A stretch of DNA of 64,000 nucleotides from Candidatus Neomarinimicrobiota bacterium (GTDB taxonomy: Bacteria; Fidelibacterota; Fidelibacteria; Fidelibacterales; Fidelibacteraceae), in NCBI GenBank assembly GCA_021157965.1, contig JAGGVO010000004.1, positions 1-64,000 of the forward strand, in the 5' to 3' direction. The translations under genes were made by a program, and so were the position numbers. Under the pieces are notes generated by a model. That model had not been told where the DNA came from. It saw nothing but the letters and a program-made list of their open reading frames with translations, and ran no database searches. Shown here piece by piece: positions 7,773 to 16,195 of this stretch (the first letter of the stretch is position 1; every line of letters starts with the position of its first letter).

Positions 7773-9038
7773 ATGCTGGATATTCATGTGATCAGGGCGG
7801 AACCGGAACGGATTGCAGAAGCCCTTCGCAAAAAAAATGTGGACGCCGATCTGAAAACCCTTCTGGAAAAAGACAGACATCACCGGGAATTGAGTAAAGA
7901 AACCGATGATCTTAAACACCTGAGAAATACGGTTACACGACAGATTAATGATAAAAAGCGGCAGAAACTGGATGCGTCTGCTGAAATTCAGGAAATGCGC
8001 AAGGTCAGTGCCCGAATCAAGGAAAACGATCAGCGGATTATGGAATTGCAGGAAGAAATCCGTGATCACCTGATCCGTCTGCCTAATACTCCCCATGAAT
8101 CAGTCCCCGTGGGACAGACGGAAAAGGATAATGTGGAAATCCGCCGCTGGGGAACTTTTCGGAACTTTTCCTTTAAACCTAAAGACCATCTGACATTGGG
8201 GGAATCCCTGGGGCTTTTTGATTTTCACCGGGGAGCCAAAATCAGCGGGAGCGGATTTCCCTTATATACTGGCAAAGGTGCACGGCTGGAACGGGCTTTG
8301 TTGAATTTTATGCTCGACGTGCATACACAGGAGCATGGCTATACGGAAATCTATCCTCCGTTTCTGGTCAATTCCGCCAGTGCCACCGGGACAGGGCAGT
8401 TACCGAAAATGGCAGATGACATGTATTATCTGGAGGATGATGACCTGTGGTTGATTCCCACGGCTGAGGTGCCGGTCACAAACATTCACCGGGAAGAAAT
8501 TATCCCCCTGGAAAACCTTCCCGTCAAATATACCGCTTATTCGGGATGTTTCCGCCGTGAAGCCGGATCTTATGGCAAGGATACACGGGGCTTTCAGCGC
8601 CTGCATCAGTTTAATAAGGTTGAACTGGTCCAGTTTTGCCATCCTGACGAGTCCTATGAAACACTGGAAAAGATTGTGGAACATGCCGAAGTGATTTTAC
8701 AAAGACTCGAACTGCCGTACCGGGTGGTGGAATTGTGCTCCGCCGACCTGAGTTTTGCCGCCGCAAAGTGCTATGATATCGAGCTCTGGTCCCCGGCGGA
8801 AGAAAAATGGCTTGAGGTTTCCAGTTGCAGCAATTTCGAGGATTTTCAGGCCCGAAGAAGTCAGATCCGCTTCAAGGATACTGACGGCAAGAATCATTTT
8901 GTTCATACCCTGAACGGTTCGGGTGTGGCTACTCCGCGGCTCCTCATTGGAATCCTGGAAAATTATCAGAACAAAGACGGGAGCATTCGCATTCCGGAAG
9001 CTCTAAAAAACTATACCGGCTTTGACACCATCGCATAG
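7773..9038 (+). CDS. serS: seryl-tRNA synthetase
   Basis: Class II aminoacyl-tRNA synthetase charging tRNA-Ser (and tRNA-Sec where present). At 421 residues it has normal length. The N-terminal coiled-coil arm covers about residues 30-105. Motif 2 is seen in YSGCFRREAGSYGKDTRG and motif 3 in NGSGVATPRLLIGILE near the C-terminus. The ATG is preceded by GTGAGG. The stop is just before the acyltransferase gene. It appears to open a new transcription unit after the polysaccharide operon. I see no T-box in the short leader. Confidence 0.97.
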   Translation: MLDIHVIRAEPERIAEALRKKNVDADLKTLLEKDRHHRELSKETDDLKHLRNTVTRQINDKKRQKLDASAEIQEMRKVSARIKENDQRIMELQEEIRDHLIRLPNTPHESVPVGQTEKDNVEIRRWGTFRNFSFKPKDHLTLGESLGLFDFHRGAKISGSGFPLYTGKGARLERALLNFMLDVHTQEHGYTEIYPPFLVNSASATGTGQLPKMADDMYYLEDDDLWLIPTAEVPVTNIHREEIIPLENLPVKYTAYSGCFRREAGSYGKDTRGFQRLHQFNKVELVQFCHPDESYETLEKIVEHAEVILQRLELPYRVVELCSADLSFAAAKCYDIELWSPAEEKWLEVSSCSNFEDFQARRSQIRFKDTDGKNHFVHTLNGSGVATPRLLIGILENYQNKDGSIRIPEALKNYTGFDTIA

Positions 9039-9066
9039 ATTCGACACACGCCAAGCCGGAGATGCT

Positions 9067-9804
9067 ATGATACTCCGTTTCCTCACCATTTTACGGTCCC
9101 TGTGGTCTGTCACCAATCTGCTTGTTTCAACCCTCTTTTGCGGACTGGCATCCCTTGTTATCATTCCCTTTCCTTTTAAACATCCCGTCTTTAACAGAAT
9201 TGTCCGTTTTTGGGCCCGGTGGAATCTCCTGACGGCAGGAATCCGGGTGAAAATCCACGGCCGGGAGAATATCCGCGAATCCTCCTATATTATTGTCAGT
9301 AACCACGAAAGTGCTCTGGATGTGTTTGTTATCTTTGCCAAAATCCCCCTCAATTTCCGAATGGTCTCCAAAATCGGCATGCTGAAATTACCCCTGGTGG
9401 GATTCGTCATGAAAAAACTTCTCTTTCCTTTTGTGGATCGGACCAAAAGCGATGAAGCCATTGAATCCATGAATTCCACCTTTGTCAAACTTCGGCAACA
9501 CGGCCTTTCCATCTGTGTATTTCCCGAGGGAACCCGCCACGGTGGAAAAAAAATTCTCCCCTTTAAAAAGGGGGCTTTTGTCCTGGCATTGGAACATCAA
9601 CTTCCCATCCTGCCGGTTATTCTCCGGGGGGCAGGGGATATGACACCTGTCGGATCCCTGTGGGTCCGGCCGGGAAGGATCCTTATGGATATTTTACCTC
9701 CCCTGGAGACAAGGAACCTCTCTGTTGAGGACCGGGATGAGCTTCTGCAGCAAACAGAGACACTCTTTAAGGAATTTTTGAGAAAACAGAACTATCTGCC
9801 GTGA
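9067..9804 (+). CDS. plsC: 1-acyl-sn-glycerol-3-phosphate acyltransferase
   Basis: Membrane lysophosphatidate acyltransferase of phospholipid synthesis. It has 245 residues with one or two N-terminal membrane segments (about 1-45). The catalytic HX4D motif is in SNHESALD near residue 80, and the substrate motif FPEGTRHGG lies near residue 155. The chosen ATG has GGAG eight bases upstream. An earlier ATG at 9022 would overlap serS and lacks such a site. The last codon overlaps the next gene's GTG start. Confidence 0.9.
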   Translation: MILRFLTILRSLWSVTNLLVSTLFCGLASLVIIPFPFKHPVFNRIVRFWARWNLLTAGIRVKIHGRENIRESSYIIVSNHESALDVFVIFAKIPLNFRMVSKIGMLKLPLVGFVMKKLLFPFVDRTKSDEAIESMNSTFVKLRQHGLSICVFPEGTRHGGKKILPFKKGAFVLALEHQLPILPVILRGAGDMTPVGSLWVRPGRILMDILPPLETRNLSVEDRDELLQQTETLFKEFLRKQNYLP

Positions 9805-11033
9805 AATTTGAATTGTATTCCCAGTTGTTTGAACCGGACCGGGTATATATTTCTGAGCAAAGACTTCAGAAGCTTTGGGTGACATCATTATGGAAACAAA
9901 AGCTGGAGACTCTCGACGGCGATCTGATTCAGGTTGTCAGTCCCGGGAGCTGGAACCGCCATGAAGGCCCGGATTTCAGAGATGCCCTGCTTTTTATCGG
10001 AGACGCAATCCGGGAGGGGGATATTGAAATCCATTACCAAAACGGGGACTGGTATCATCATGGGCATCACCGGGATCCGGCCTACAACCGGGTTGTGCTC
10101 CATGTGATTTTTTCCCGGATAGACCATTCCCGGGTTGTCGTGAACAGCCGGGGAGAACAGATCCCGATATGTTTGGCAGACTATGAGACATTGAGTGATA
10201 TCCCCTTTGAATCCGTCTGTAATCCTTTCCGGAAAAATCAGGAGGAATTTTTCAGGATTCTGCAAAGATTTGGTTTTAAACGGCTGAATCTTAAGGTGGA
10301 TTATATCCGGCGGCGCCGGACCCGTTTCAGTCTGGATCTGCTTTGCTGGTGGGGACTCTTTCAGTCTTCCGGATTAAAAGCCAACCGCTCTTCCTTTAAC
10401 CGGCTCTTTTTATCCTTTCCCTGGGAGGATTATTTATCAGGAAGAATGGGTAAGGGAGAGATTGATCCCCTGCTGAAATACCTGGCAGGATTCAATGATG
10501 CGAATCACTTGAGCGACAGATATTCGCATCTGCAGGTACCACAAGAGCTCCGGTGGGTCCGCCTGGGCGTTCGGCCTGCCTCGTACCCTGAAAATCGACT
10601 GGCATGGCTGGCGGCTTTTTTGAAAAAATTGTATGGGAAATCCATCTTTTCATATTGTATGGAACAGCTCGGGAAAAAAGGCGTTTCCAAACGTTTCTGG
10701 CACTGCTTTTTCCAGTCCGGGTCTGCTGATTGCCGGGAACCGGGAGAGACTCTTTCCGTTGAACTTGCCATGAATGCCCTGATCCCGGTGTTGCTGGCAT
10801 CCATAGAGCCGAATGCCGGCATCCGGGATGCAATCCTGAAGTGGATTGAAACAGTATCTGTCGGTGAATACAGACTCTCCCGGCGTTTCTATAATCGGCA
10901 TGGCGTGGATAAAAAAAATTCACTACGGAGAAAGTGGGTAAACCAGCAGGGAATTCTGTATATTTATGAACGTTTTTGTTCACAGGATCTGGCAGATCTG
11001 TGTCCCCTGTGCAATCAGAAGGAGGATGTGTGA
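9801..11033 (+). CDS. DUF2851 family protein
   Basis: A 410-residue protein of the DUF2851 family, whose function is not established. The recognisable core is N-terminal: GPDFRDA at 56-62, GDIEIH at 73-78 and the His-rich DWYHHGHHRDPAYN at 83-96, followed by LHV at 100-102. The pattern of acidic and His residues resembles a nuclease-like metal site, but that is only an impression. The C-terminal third has CxxC (LCPLC) close to the end. GTG is the start, overlapping plsC by 4 bases, and the stop overlaps the rfaE2 start, so it is part of a tight four-gene unit with lipid and LPS precursor genes. Confidence 0.8.
   Translation: MKFELYSQLFEPDRVYISEQRLQKLWVTSLWKQKLETLDGDLIQVVSPGSWNRHEGPDFRDALLFIGDAIREGDIEIHYQNGDWYHHGHHRDPAYNRVVLHVIFSRIDHSRVVVNSRGEQIPICLADYETLSDIPFESVCNPFRKNQEEFFRILQRFGFKRLNLKVDYIRRRRTRFSLDLLCWWGLFQSSGLKANRSSFNRLFLSFPWEDYLSGRMGKGEIDPLLKYLAGFNDANHLSDRYSHLQVPQELRWVRLGVRPASYPENRLAWLAAFLKKLYGKSIFSYCMEQLGKKGVSKRFWHCFFQSGSADCREPGETLSVELAMNALIPVLLASIEPNAGIRDAILKWIETVSVGEYRLSRRFYNRHGVDKKNSLRRKWVNQQGILYIYERFCSQDLADLCPLCNQKEDV
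11019..11025 (+). promoter_or_regulatory. ribosome binding site fixing the rfaE2 start
   Basis: AAGGAGG lies four bases before GTG at 11030. It supports GTG 11030 rather than an upstream in-frame ATG (10976) that would add 18 residues overlapping the DUF2851 gene and unlike the family. Confidence 0.7.
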
Positions 11034-11500
11034 TTCCCGAAGAACTGAAAGATATCTGGACTAATGCCCGTGAGCAGGTTCGTGCCTGGCAGCAAAACGG
11101 GCAGACGGTTGTTTTTACCAACGGGTGTTTTGACATTCTTCATGTGGGGCACATCCGCTATCTGACCGCTGCCGCTGCTCTTGGGGATCATTTGGTCATC
11201 GGTCTCAATACGGATGCATCCGTGCGGAAACTGAAAGGTCCCGGCCGGCCGGTCCAGAATGAAAATGACCGGGCTGAAATCCTTTTGGCTCTTTCGGCGG
11301 TGGATTTGGTGGTTCCCTTTTCACAGGAAACCCCTCTTGAAATTATCACCTGGTTAAAACCGGATATTCTCGTCAAAGGCGGGGATTATACACCGGATAC
11401 CATCGTCGGTGCCCGGGAAGTTGTCAGCTGGGGCGGAAAAGTGTTGACACTACCCTATTATGAGGGGAAATCCACCACCGGCATTCTGAAAAAAATGTAA
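11030..11500 (+). CDS. rfaE2: D-glycero-beta-D-manno-heptose 1-phosphate adenylyltransferase
   Basis: Cytoplasmic nucleotidyltransferase making ADP-heptose for the LPS inner core. It corresponds to the C-terminal half of HldE. The 156-residue protein has the cytidylyltransferase signature NGCFDILHVGH at 31-41 and later GLNTDASVRKLKG, KGGDY and GKSTT, all typical of stand-alone RfaE2. The kinase domain is absent here and must be a separate gene elsewhere. It starts with GTG overlapping the DUF2851 stop (GTGA). With Lnt in the same window it argues for an LPS-bearing outer membrane. Confidence 0.93.
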   Translation: MIPEELKDIWTNAREQVRAWQQNGQTVVFTNGCFDILHVGHIRYLTAAAALGDHLVIGLNTDASVRKLKGPGRPVQNENDRAEILLALSAVDLVVPFSQETPLEIITWLKPDILVKGGDYTPDTIVGAREVVSWGGKVLTLPYYEGKSTTGILKKM

Positions 11501-11532
11501 GAAAAAGAATGACAGGTCGTCGCCCATAATCG

Positions 11533-11561
11533 TTGACTTTCTGAGTAGTTACAGGTATCTT
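11533..11561 (+). promoter_or_regulatory. sigma-70-like promoter before the lytic transglycosylase gene
   Basis: TTGACT (11533-11538) and TATCTT (11556-11561) are separated by exactly 17 bases. The start codon at 11585 would leave a leader of about 15-17 bases containing a GAGG ribosome binding site. This marks a new transcription unit after rfaE2. Confidence 0.6.
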
Positions 11562-11584
11562 CCTTTGCTGAAATATGAGGTATT

Positions 11585-13393
11585 ATGAAGACGTTTTCGA
11601 AATTGATCCTGAGTATATGTGTCCCGGTTTTTGTTTTTGCCCACGCGTATGCTACCCATGAAGTCCTGGACGATCCTATTGAAAAACCTGTTGTAGCAGT
11701 GGAATCTGTTGATTCAGTTTATACCGATACTACGGTTCTGGCTGAAACGTTCTATGAAGCAGACCGTTTTGAAGCCCTCTTTAATGAGGCGAAAATTCAT
11801 TTCGCAAACGCCCTGATTGCCGAGCATTTTGCCGATACCTTTGAAGTTCAGCTTCAACTTAAACTTACCTTTGAAGCTCTGTCCGATATCGAAGTCTTCA
11901 ATAACCTTGATCCCATCCAATATGAGGAAATGACCCATTTCACGGAACGATTGATTCATGATTTTCATGATTTTGCACCGGAAGCGGTCTCTCTTCACGA
12001 CCAGTTTTCCGTAAGTGACCTCAGGGAATCCATGGAATATCTGGCTGAAGATATGAACATTGAAAATTTCAAGGTCATTGACGACCGGGACGGGCACATT
12101 CCCATCATTTCCAATTCCCGGGTGGAAAGCCTGATTCGTTTTTTCCAGAATCAGGGCCGGGAAAGTTTTCAGGCCTGGTTGAACCGGATGGGTGAATATG
12201 AAATTCTTTTCAAACAGATTTTAAAGCAATATGACCTGCCGGAGGAACTCATTTACCTGAGCATGATTGAGAGCGGTTTTAAGACCAATGCTTATTCCTA
12301 TGCCCGGGCCATGGGTTTGTGGCAGTTTATGTATTCCACGGGGAAGTTATATGGTTTGAAGAGGGATTACTGGGTGGATGAACGCCGGGATCCGGTTAAA
12401 GCCACCGATGCAGCTGCACGTCATTTGAAAGACCTGTACAATGAATTCGGAGATTGGTATCTGGTTATGGCAGCATACAATGCAGGATCGGGACGGATTC
12501 ACCGGGCAATTCAGCGGGACCGGACCCGGGATTTCTGGAAAATGTACAGCCTGCCCAAACAAACCCGGAACTATGTCCCCACCTTTCTGGCTGCGGCCAT
12601 CATTTCCCGGGATCCGCAGGCTTATGGGTTTACCGTCCCTCAAACCCAACCCAATTACTGGACCTATGACACCCTGTCCATTGATAAAAGCGTTGAACTG
12701 GAAAGTATAGCCCGCGTGGCAGGGATCAAATATCAGGAACTGAAAGAGTTAAATCCTGATCTTCGCCGTCATTCCACTCCCAACTACAGCTATACCATTC
12801 GTTTGCCGAAAGGAAAACGGGAAACGGTCAGCAATGCACTGGAATCTTTTAATACGGTCCACACGGTCCAGTATTCGACTCATGTTGTCCGTCGGGGTGA
12901 TACATTGACCCGCATCAGCCGTTTGTATAATGTGCCGATCCGGGATATTATGACAGCCAACCGGCTCAGGAACAATCAGCCCATTATTATCGGACAACGC
13001 CTGACCATTCCAAATCCCGGGTACAGCGAAACAGTTGCTTCATCCCAGTCCCTGCCGGATTATTCTTCAAATAACGAAAAAATTATTTACACTGTACGTA
13101 AGAACGATACTCTGGGACACATTGCCGAACGCTATGGGACCCGTGCTTCCAATATCCGGCATTGGAACGGTCTTCGCTACGGGCAATATATCTATCCCGG
13201 ACAAAAACTGGTCTTATGGATTCCCAGGAGTAACATTGCCCGGGCCGGTAGTGATATTTATACAGTGCAGCGAGGGGATTCCCTCCACCGGATTTCACGG
13301 AAGACAGGTGTTTCCGTAAACCGGTTAAAGCAATTAAACCCGGGGATTAACCCGTCCCGTATATATCCCGGAGATAAAATCAAACTGCGATGA
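11585..13393 (+). CDS. MltD-like lytic transglycosylase with three LysM domains
   Basis: Secreted or periplasmic murein lytic transglycosylase. The 602-residue protein has an N-terminal signal peptide (about 1-23, ending AHAYA). A variable helical region is followed by an SLT domain with catalytic Glu229 in MIESGF and the downstream AMGLWQFM and AYNAGSGRI motifs. Three LysM domains bind peptidoglycan at about 433-476, 501-545 and 558-601; each opens with a motif like RRGDTL, RKNDTL or QRGDSL. A fourth, degenerate LysM-like stretch may lie at about 365-410. The stop overlaps sppA by ATGA. Confidence 0.92.
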   Translation: MKTFSKLILSICVPVFVFAHAYATHEVLDDPIEKPVVAVESVDSVYTDTTVLAETFYEADRFEALFNEAKIHFANALIAEHFADTFEVQLQLKLTFEALSDIEVFNNLDPIQYEEMTHFTERLIHDFHDFAPEAVSLHDQFSVSDLRESMEYLAEDMNIENFKVIDDRDGHIPIISNSRVESLIRFFQNQGRESFQAWLNRMGEYEILFKQILKQYDLPEELIYLSMIESGFKTNAYSYARAMGLWQFMYSTGKLYGLKRDYWVDERRDPVKATDAAARHLKDLYNEFGDWYLVMAAYNAGSGRIHRAIQRDRTRDFWKMYSLPKQTRNYVPTFLAAAIISRDPQAYGFTVPQTQPNYWTYDTLSIDKSVELESIARVAGIKYQELKELNPDLRRHSTPNYSYTIRLPKGKRETVSNALESFNTVHTVQYSTHVVRRGDTLTRISRLYNVPIRDIMTANRLRNNQPIIIGQRLTIPNPGYSETVASSQSLPDYSSNNEKIIYTVRKNDTLGHIAERYGTRASNIRHWNGLRYGQYIYPGQKLVLWIPRSNIARAGSDIYTVQRGDSLHRISRKTGVSVNRLKQLNPGINPSRIYPGDKIKLR

Positions 13394-14256
13394 AACGAAG
13401 TGACTGGATTATTACAGCGCTGCTCTTTATTGCTGCGGTATTGATGTTCAATACCTTTGTCCGTCACGACAGGACGAGAGTTTCCCTCACACGGGGCAAC
13501 CTGATTGGTATTGTTAAGATTCAGGGAGCCATCCTGAACGCAGAACCAATCCTTGAAGATTTGGAGGAAATCAGCTCCATCCGTGATCTGAAAGCCCTTA
13601 TTCTCCATATTAACAGTCCCGGCGGCGGAACGGCTCCATCCCAGGAACTCTACTATGCCGTAAAACGCATTAAAGAAGAATACGGTTACCCCGTTATCTC
13701 CGTCCTTAGTTCTTTGGGTGCCAGCGGCGGGTATTATGTTGCCCTGGCGACGGATTCCATTTATGCTTTGCCGGGAACCCTGACCGGAAGTATCGGGGTA
13801 ATCATGGATTTTCCCCAGTGGACGGAGGTTATGGATAAAATCGGTGTGGATATGCATGTGGTGAAAAGCGGTGAATACAAGGATACCGGTTCACCCTACC
13901 GGGATTTTACAACAGAGGACAGGCGTTATTATCAGGAACTGGTGAATGATGTGTATGACCAGTTTATATCTGCTGTTGCCGATGCGAGGTCTATGGACAA
14001 GGAAACAGTGAAAAAACTTTCCGACGGCAAGGTTTATACCGGCCGCCAGGCTTTGGAACTTGGACTTATAGACCATCTGGGCACCGTGGAGGATGGAATT
14101 GAAGATCTGACCCGGCAGTTAAACCTGAAAGATAAGCCGTCCATTATTCGCCCAAAAAAGGAAAAGATTACATTTTACGATGTGGTCTTTGGTGATATAA
14201 GCCGGTGGATCGGTTCCTTGGTACCGTCCCCGTCACCTCAGATGATATATAAATAA
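13390..14256 (+). CDS. sppA: signal peptide peptidase SppA, short form
   Basis: Membrane-bound serine protease of the S49 family that degrades cleaved signal peptides. The 288-residue protein has one N-terminal membrane segment (about 7-23). Probable nucleophile is Ser112 in SLGASGGYY and the general base Lys159 in VVKSGEYK; GTLTGSIGVI between them is typical. It is the short, single-domain form, as in Bacillus, rather than the double-length E. coli type. It is coupled to the lytic transglycosylase gene and followed after 13 bases by an HU-family gene. Confidence 0.93.
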   Translation: MKRSDWIITALLFIAAVLMFNTFVRHDRTRVSLTRGNLIGIVKIQGAILNAEPILEDLEEISSIRDLKALILHINSPGGGTAPSQELYYAVKRIKEEYGYPVISVLSSLGASGGYYVALATDSIYALPGTLTGSIGVIMDFPQWTEVMDKIGVDMHVVKSGEYKDTGSPYRDFTTEDRRYYQELVNDVYDQFISAVADARSMDKETVKKLSDGKVYTGRQALELGLIDHLGTVEDGIEDLTRQLNLKDKPSIIRPKKEKITFYDVVFGDISRWIGSLVPSPSPQMIYK

Positions 14257-14269
14257 GAGGGGTTGTATC

Positions 14270-14563
14270 ATGACGAAAGCGGATATTGTCGATATCATTT
14301 CTATGGCGACCGGCCTGACAAAAGTCGAAACGGAAGCTGTCATCAACGGATTTCTGTCCACCGTTTCCGATGCCCTGATGGAAGGAAAACGAGTGGATTT
14401 CAGAGGATTTGGAAGTTTCAGTGTGAAAAAACGGGCATCCAAAATCGGGCAAAATCCCGGAACCGGAGAAGCGGTTCCGGTGCCTGAGCGCTATGTGCCT
14501 GTCTTTAAACCCTCAAAAATGCTGAAAGAAGCAGTCGACAAAAACATGAAACATTCAAGATAA
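14270..14563 (+). CDS. HU/IHF family DNA-binding protein
   Basis: Small nucleoid-associated protein of 97 residues that binds and bends DNA as a dimer. The helical N-terminus (MTKADIVDIIS) and the beta-arm region with GFGSFSV and NPGTGEAVPVP are diagnostic. The VPERYVPVFKPSK tail is the usual C-terminus. It follows sppA closely and precedes a tiny basic-protein gene by 12 bases. A second member of the family is at 30089. Confidence 0.93.
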   Translation: MTKADIVDIISMATGLTKVETEAVINGFLSTVSDALMEGKRVDFRGFGSFSVKKRASKIGQNPGTGEAVPVPERYVPVFKPSKMLKEAVDKNMKHSR

Positions 14564-14575
14564 GGAGAACGATTC

Positions 14576-14671
14576 GTGCCTTGTGGAAAAAAACGCAAAA
14601 AAAGGAAGATCCGTAATCATAAACGGAAAAAGCGTCTCAGAAAAAATCGTCATAAAAAACGTAAGAACTGA
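14576..14671 (+). CDS. 31-residue COX24/AURKAIP1-like basic protein
   Basis: A GTG-initiated reading frame of 31 residues with AAGGAGA seven bases upstream. The product begins MPCGKKRKK and continues with HKRKKRLRKNRHK, so over half of it is Lys or Arg. This closely resembles the small AURKAIP1/COX24-domain proteins of Bacteroidetes and relatives, which are thought to be ribosome-associated (related to mitoribosomal mS38). The clear ribosome binding site and conserved HKRKKRLRKNRHK core support a real gene despite its size. Confidence 0.8.
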   Translation: MPCGKKRKKRKIRNHKRKKRLRKNRHKKRKN

Positions 14672-14736
14672 TGAATCATGCCGGATATCCGATGGGTCCC
14701 GGCACATTTTTCCGATTCAGACATGACGAAGAGCGT

Positions 14737-14780
14737 GCAGCACTTTTTCGGATATTCAGCCCAGAGGTGCTGCCTTTGTT
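14737..14780 (+). terminator. possible weak terminator before xseA
   Basis: GCAGCAC (14737-14743) pairs with GTGCTGC (14767-14773) across a 23-base loop and is followed by CTTTGTTTT. The stem is short and the loop long, so this is only a candidate. It would end the transglycosylase-sppA-HU unit just before the xseA start. Confidence 0.3.
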
Positions 14781-14783
14781 TTG

Positions 14784-15971
14784 ATGGATAAAATTTATAC
14801 CATATCAGACATAACCCAGCTTATCAAAGTCCGCCTGGAATCTATGGGGTTTTTTACCCTGGAAGGTGAAATATCCGAGATTAAATATCATGGAAGCGGT
14901 CATATCTATTTTACCCTGAAAGATGAAGGGGCTGTGCTTCCCTGTGTGATGTGGCGGACTTATACCCGTTCTCTGAAATTTCGTCCCGATGTGGGAAATC
15001 ATGTAGTGGTTTCCGGCCGCCTGAGTGTTTATCCGCCCCATGGACGTTATCAAATGTCTGTGGACAGCATGCAGCCCGCCGGCGTGGGAAATTTGTATGA
15101 ACAGTTTGAAGCCCTGAAAAAACAGTTGCGCAAAGAGGGCCTTTTTGATGAAGAACATAAAAAGCCAATCCCTCTGTACCCCCGGAATCTTGCCATTATT
15201 TCCAGCGAAACGGCGGCAGGCCTCCAGGATGCCGAACGGATATTTCTGCAGTATGCTCCTCATGTGAACCGGTGGCTGGTACCTGCCCGCATGCAGGGTA
15301 ATGGAACGGCAGAATCTGTCATCCAGGCGTTGAAAAAGATTCTTCTCATGCAGGATGTGGATTTGGTGTTGATCATCCGGGGGGGAGGTTCCATGGAAGA
15401 TCTGTGGGAATTCAACCAGGAAATGTTAGCACGCTATATCTATAATTATCCCATACCCGTCATTTCGGGTATCGGTCATGAAACGGATTTTACCATCCTG
15501 GATTTTGTGGCGGATTACCGGGCCAGCACACCAACGAATGCCGCTGAAATTGCCTGCAGGGGTTGGAAGGAAATTATTTTGTACCTGAATCAGGCTGAAG
15601 CACGCCTGACAGGCGCTGCCGAAAATGTCCTACGCCAGGCGGAAGATCGCCTTCATTATCTATCCGACCGCTATACCACACGCCTGCCCGGTACAACCAT
15701 TAACCGGTATGCCGAAAAAATAGACGGATTGACACGCCGACTGAGACATGAAACCAACCGGGCTTTCACTGAAATCCGGCATCGTTGGCAACATCTGGAT
15801 ACAACCCTCCGACTCACCCATCCTAAAGAAGTCATGAAAAAAGGGTATGCTGTGATAAAAGGTCCTGATGGCAAAGCATATACATCTAAAAATGATGCCC
15901 GTCCCGGAGACCGTTTCACCGTGGTGATGCACGACGGTGATTTCCGGGGGGAAGTCCTTAATTCGGAGTGA
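14784..15971 (+). CDS. xseA: exodeoxyribonuclease VII large subunit
   Basis: Catalytic subunit of exonuclease VII, which degrades single-stranded DNA into oligonucleotides in complex with XseB. The 395-residue protein has an N-terminal OB-fold (about 5-100, ending near PPHGRYQMSVDSM) and the exonuclease VII core with IIRGGGSMEDLWEFN and PVISGIGHETDFTI. Beyond about residue 255 comes a long helical segment, and then GYAVIKGPDGKA near the end. ATG 14784 is preferred over TTG 14781. It overlaps or abuts xseB. Confidence 0.95.
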   Translation: MDKIYTISDITQLIKVRLESMGFFTLEGEISEIKYHGSGHIYFTLKDEGAVLPCVMWRTYTRSLKFRPDVGNHVVVSGRLSVYPPHGRYQMSVDSMQPAGVGNLYEQFEALKKQLRKEGLFDEEHKKPIPLYPRNLAIISSETAAGLQDAERIFLQYAPHVNRWLVPARMQGNGTAESVIQALKKILLMQDVDLVLIIRGGGSMEDLWEFNQEMLARYIYNYPIPVISGIGHETDFTILDFVADYRASTPTNAAEIACRGWKEIILYLNQAEARLTGAAENVLRQAEDRLHYLSDRYTTRLPGTTINRYAEKIDGLTRRLRHETNRAFTEIRHRWQHLDTTLRLTHPKEVMKKGYAVIKGPDGKAYTSKNDARPGDRFTVVMHDGDFRGEVLNSE

Positions 15972-15973
15972 TT

Positions 15974-16195
15974 ATGACGGAAAAGAAAGAAAGTTTTGAA
16001 GCATCCCTGGCTAAACTGGAAGCGATTCTGAAGCGGCTTGAAACGGAGGATGTCCCTCTGGAAGAGATGCTTACGCTCTACGAGGAAGGGGTATCCCTGA
16101 GTCAAACTTGCCGGAAAGTCCTGGAGGATGCCCGGAAAAAACTGCAGGTGATATCGGAACAAATGAGCGAAGAAAAGGAAAAAAACCTTGAATAA
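15974..16195 (+). CDS. xseB: exodeoxyribonuclease VII small subunit
   Basis: Small helical partner of XseA, 73 residues, with the typical SFEASLAKLEAILKRLE start and LYEEGVSLSQTCRKVLEDA core. ATG 15974 has GGAG five bases upstream. A GTG at 15968 is in frame but overlaps that site. Its last codons overlap nadK by 8 bases. Confidence 0.93.
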   Translation: MTEKKESFEASLAKLEAILKRLETEDVPLEEMLTLYEEGVSLSQTCRKVLEDARKKLQVISEQMSEEKEKNLE

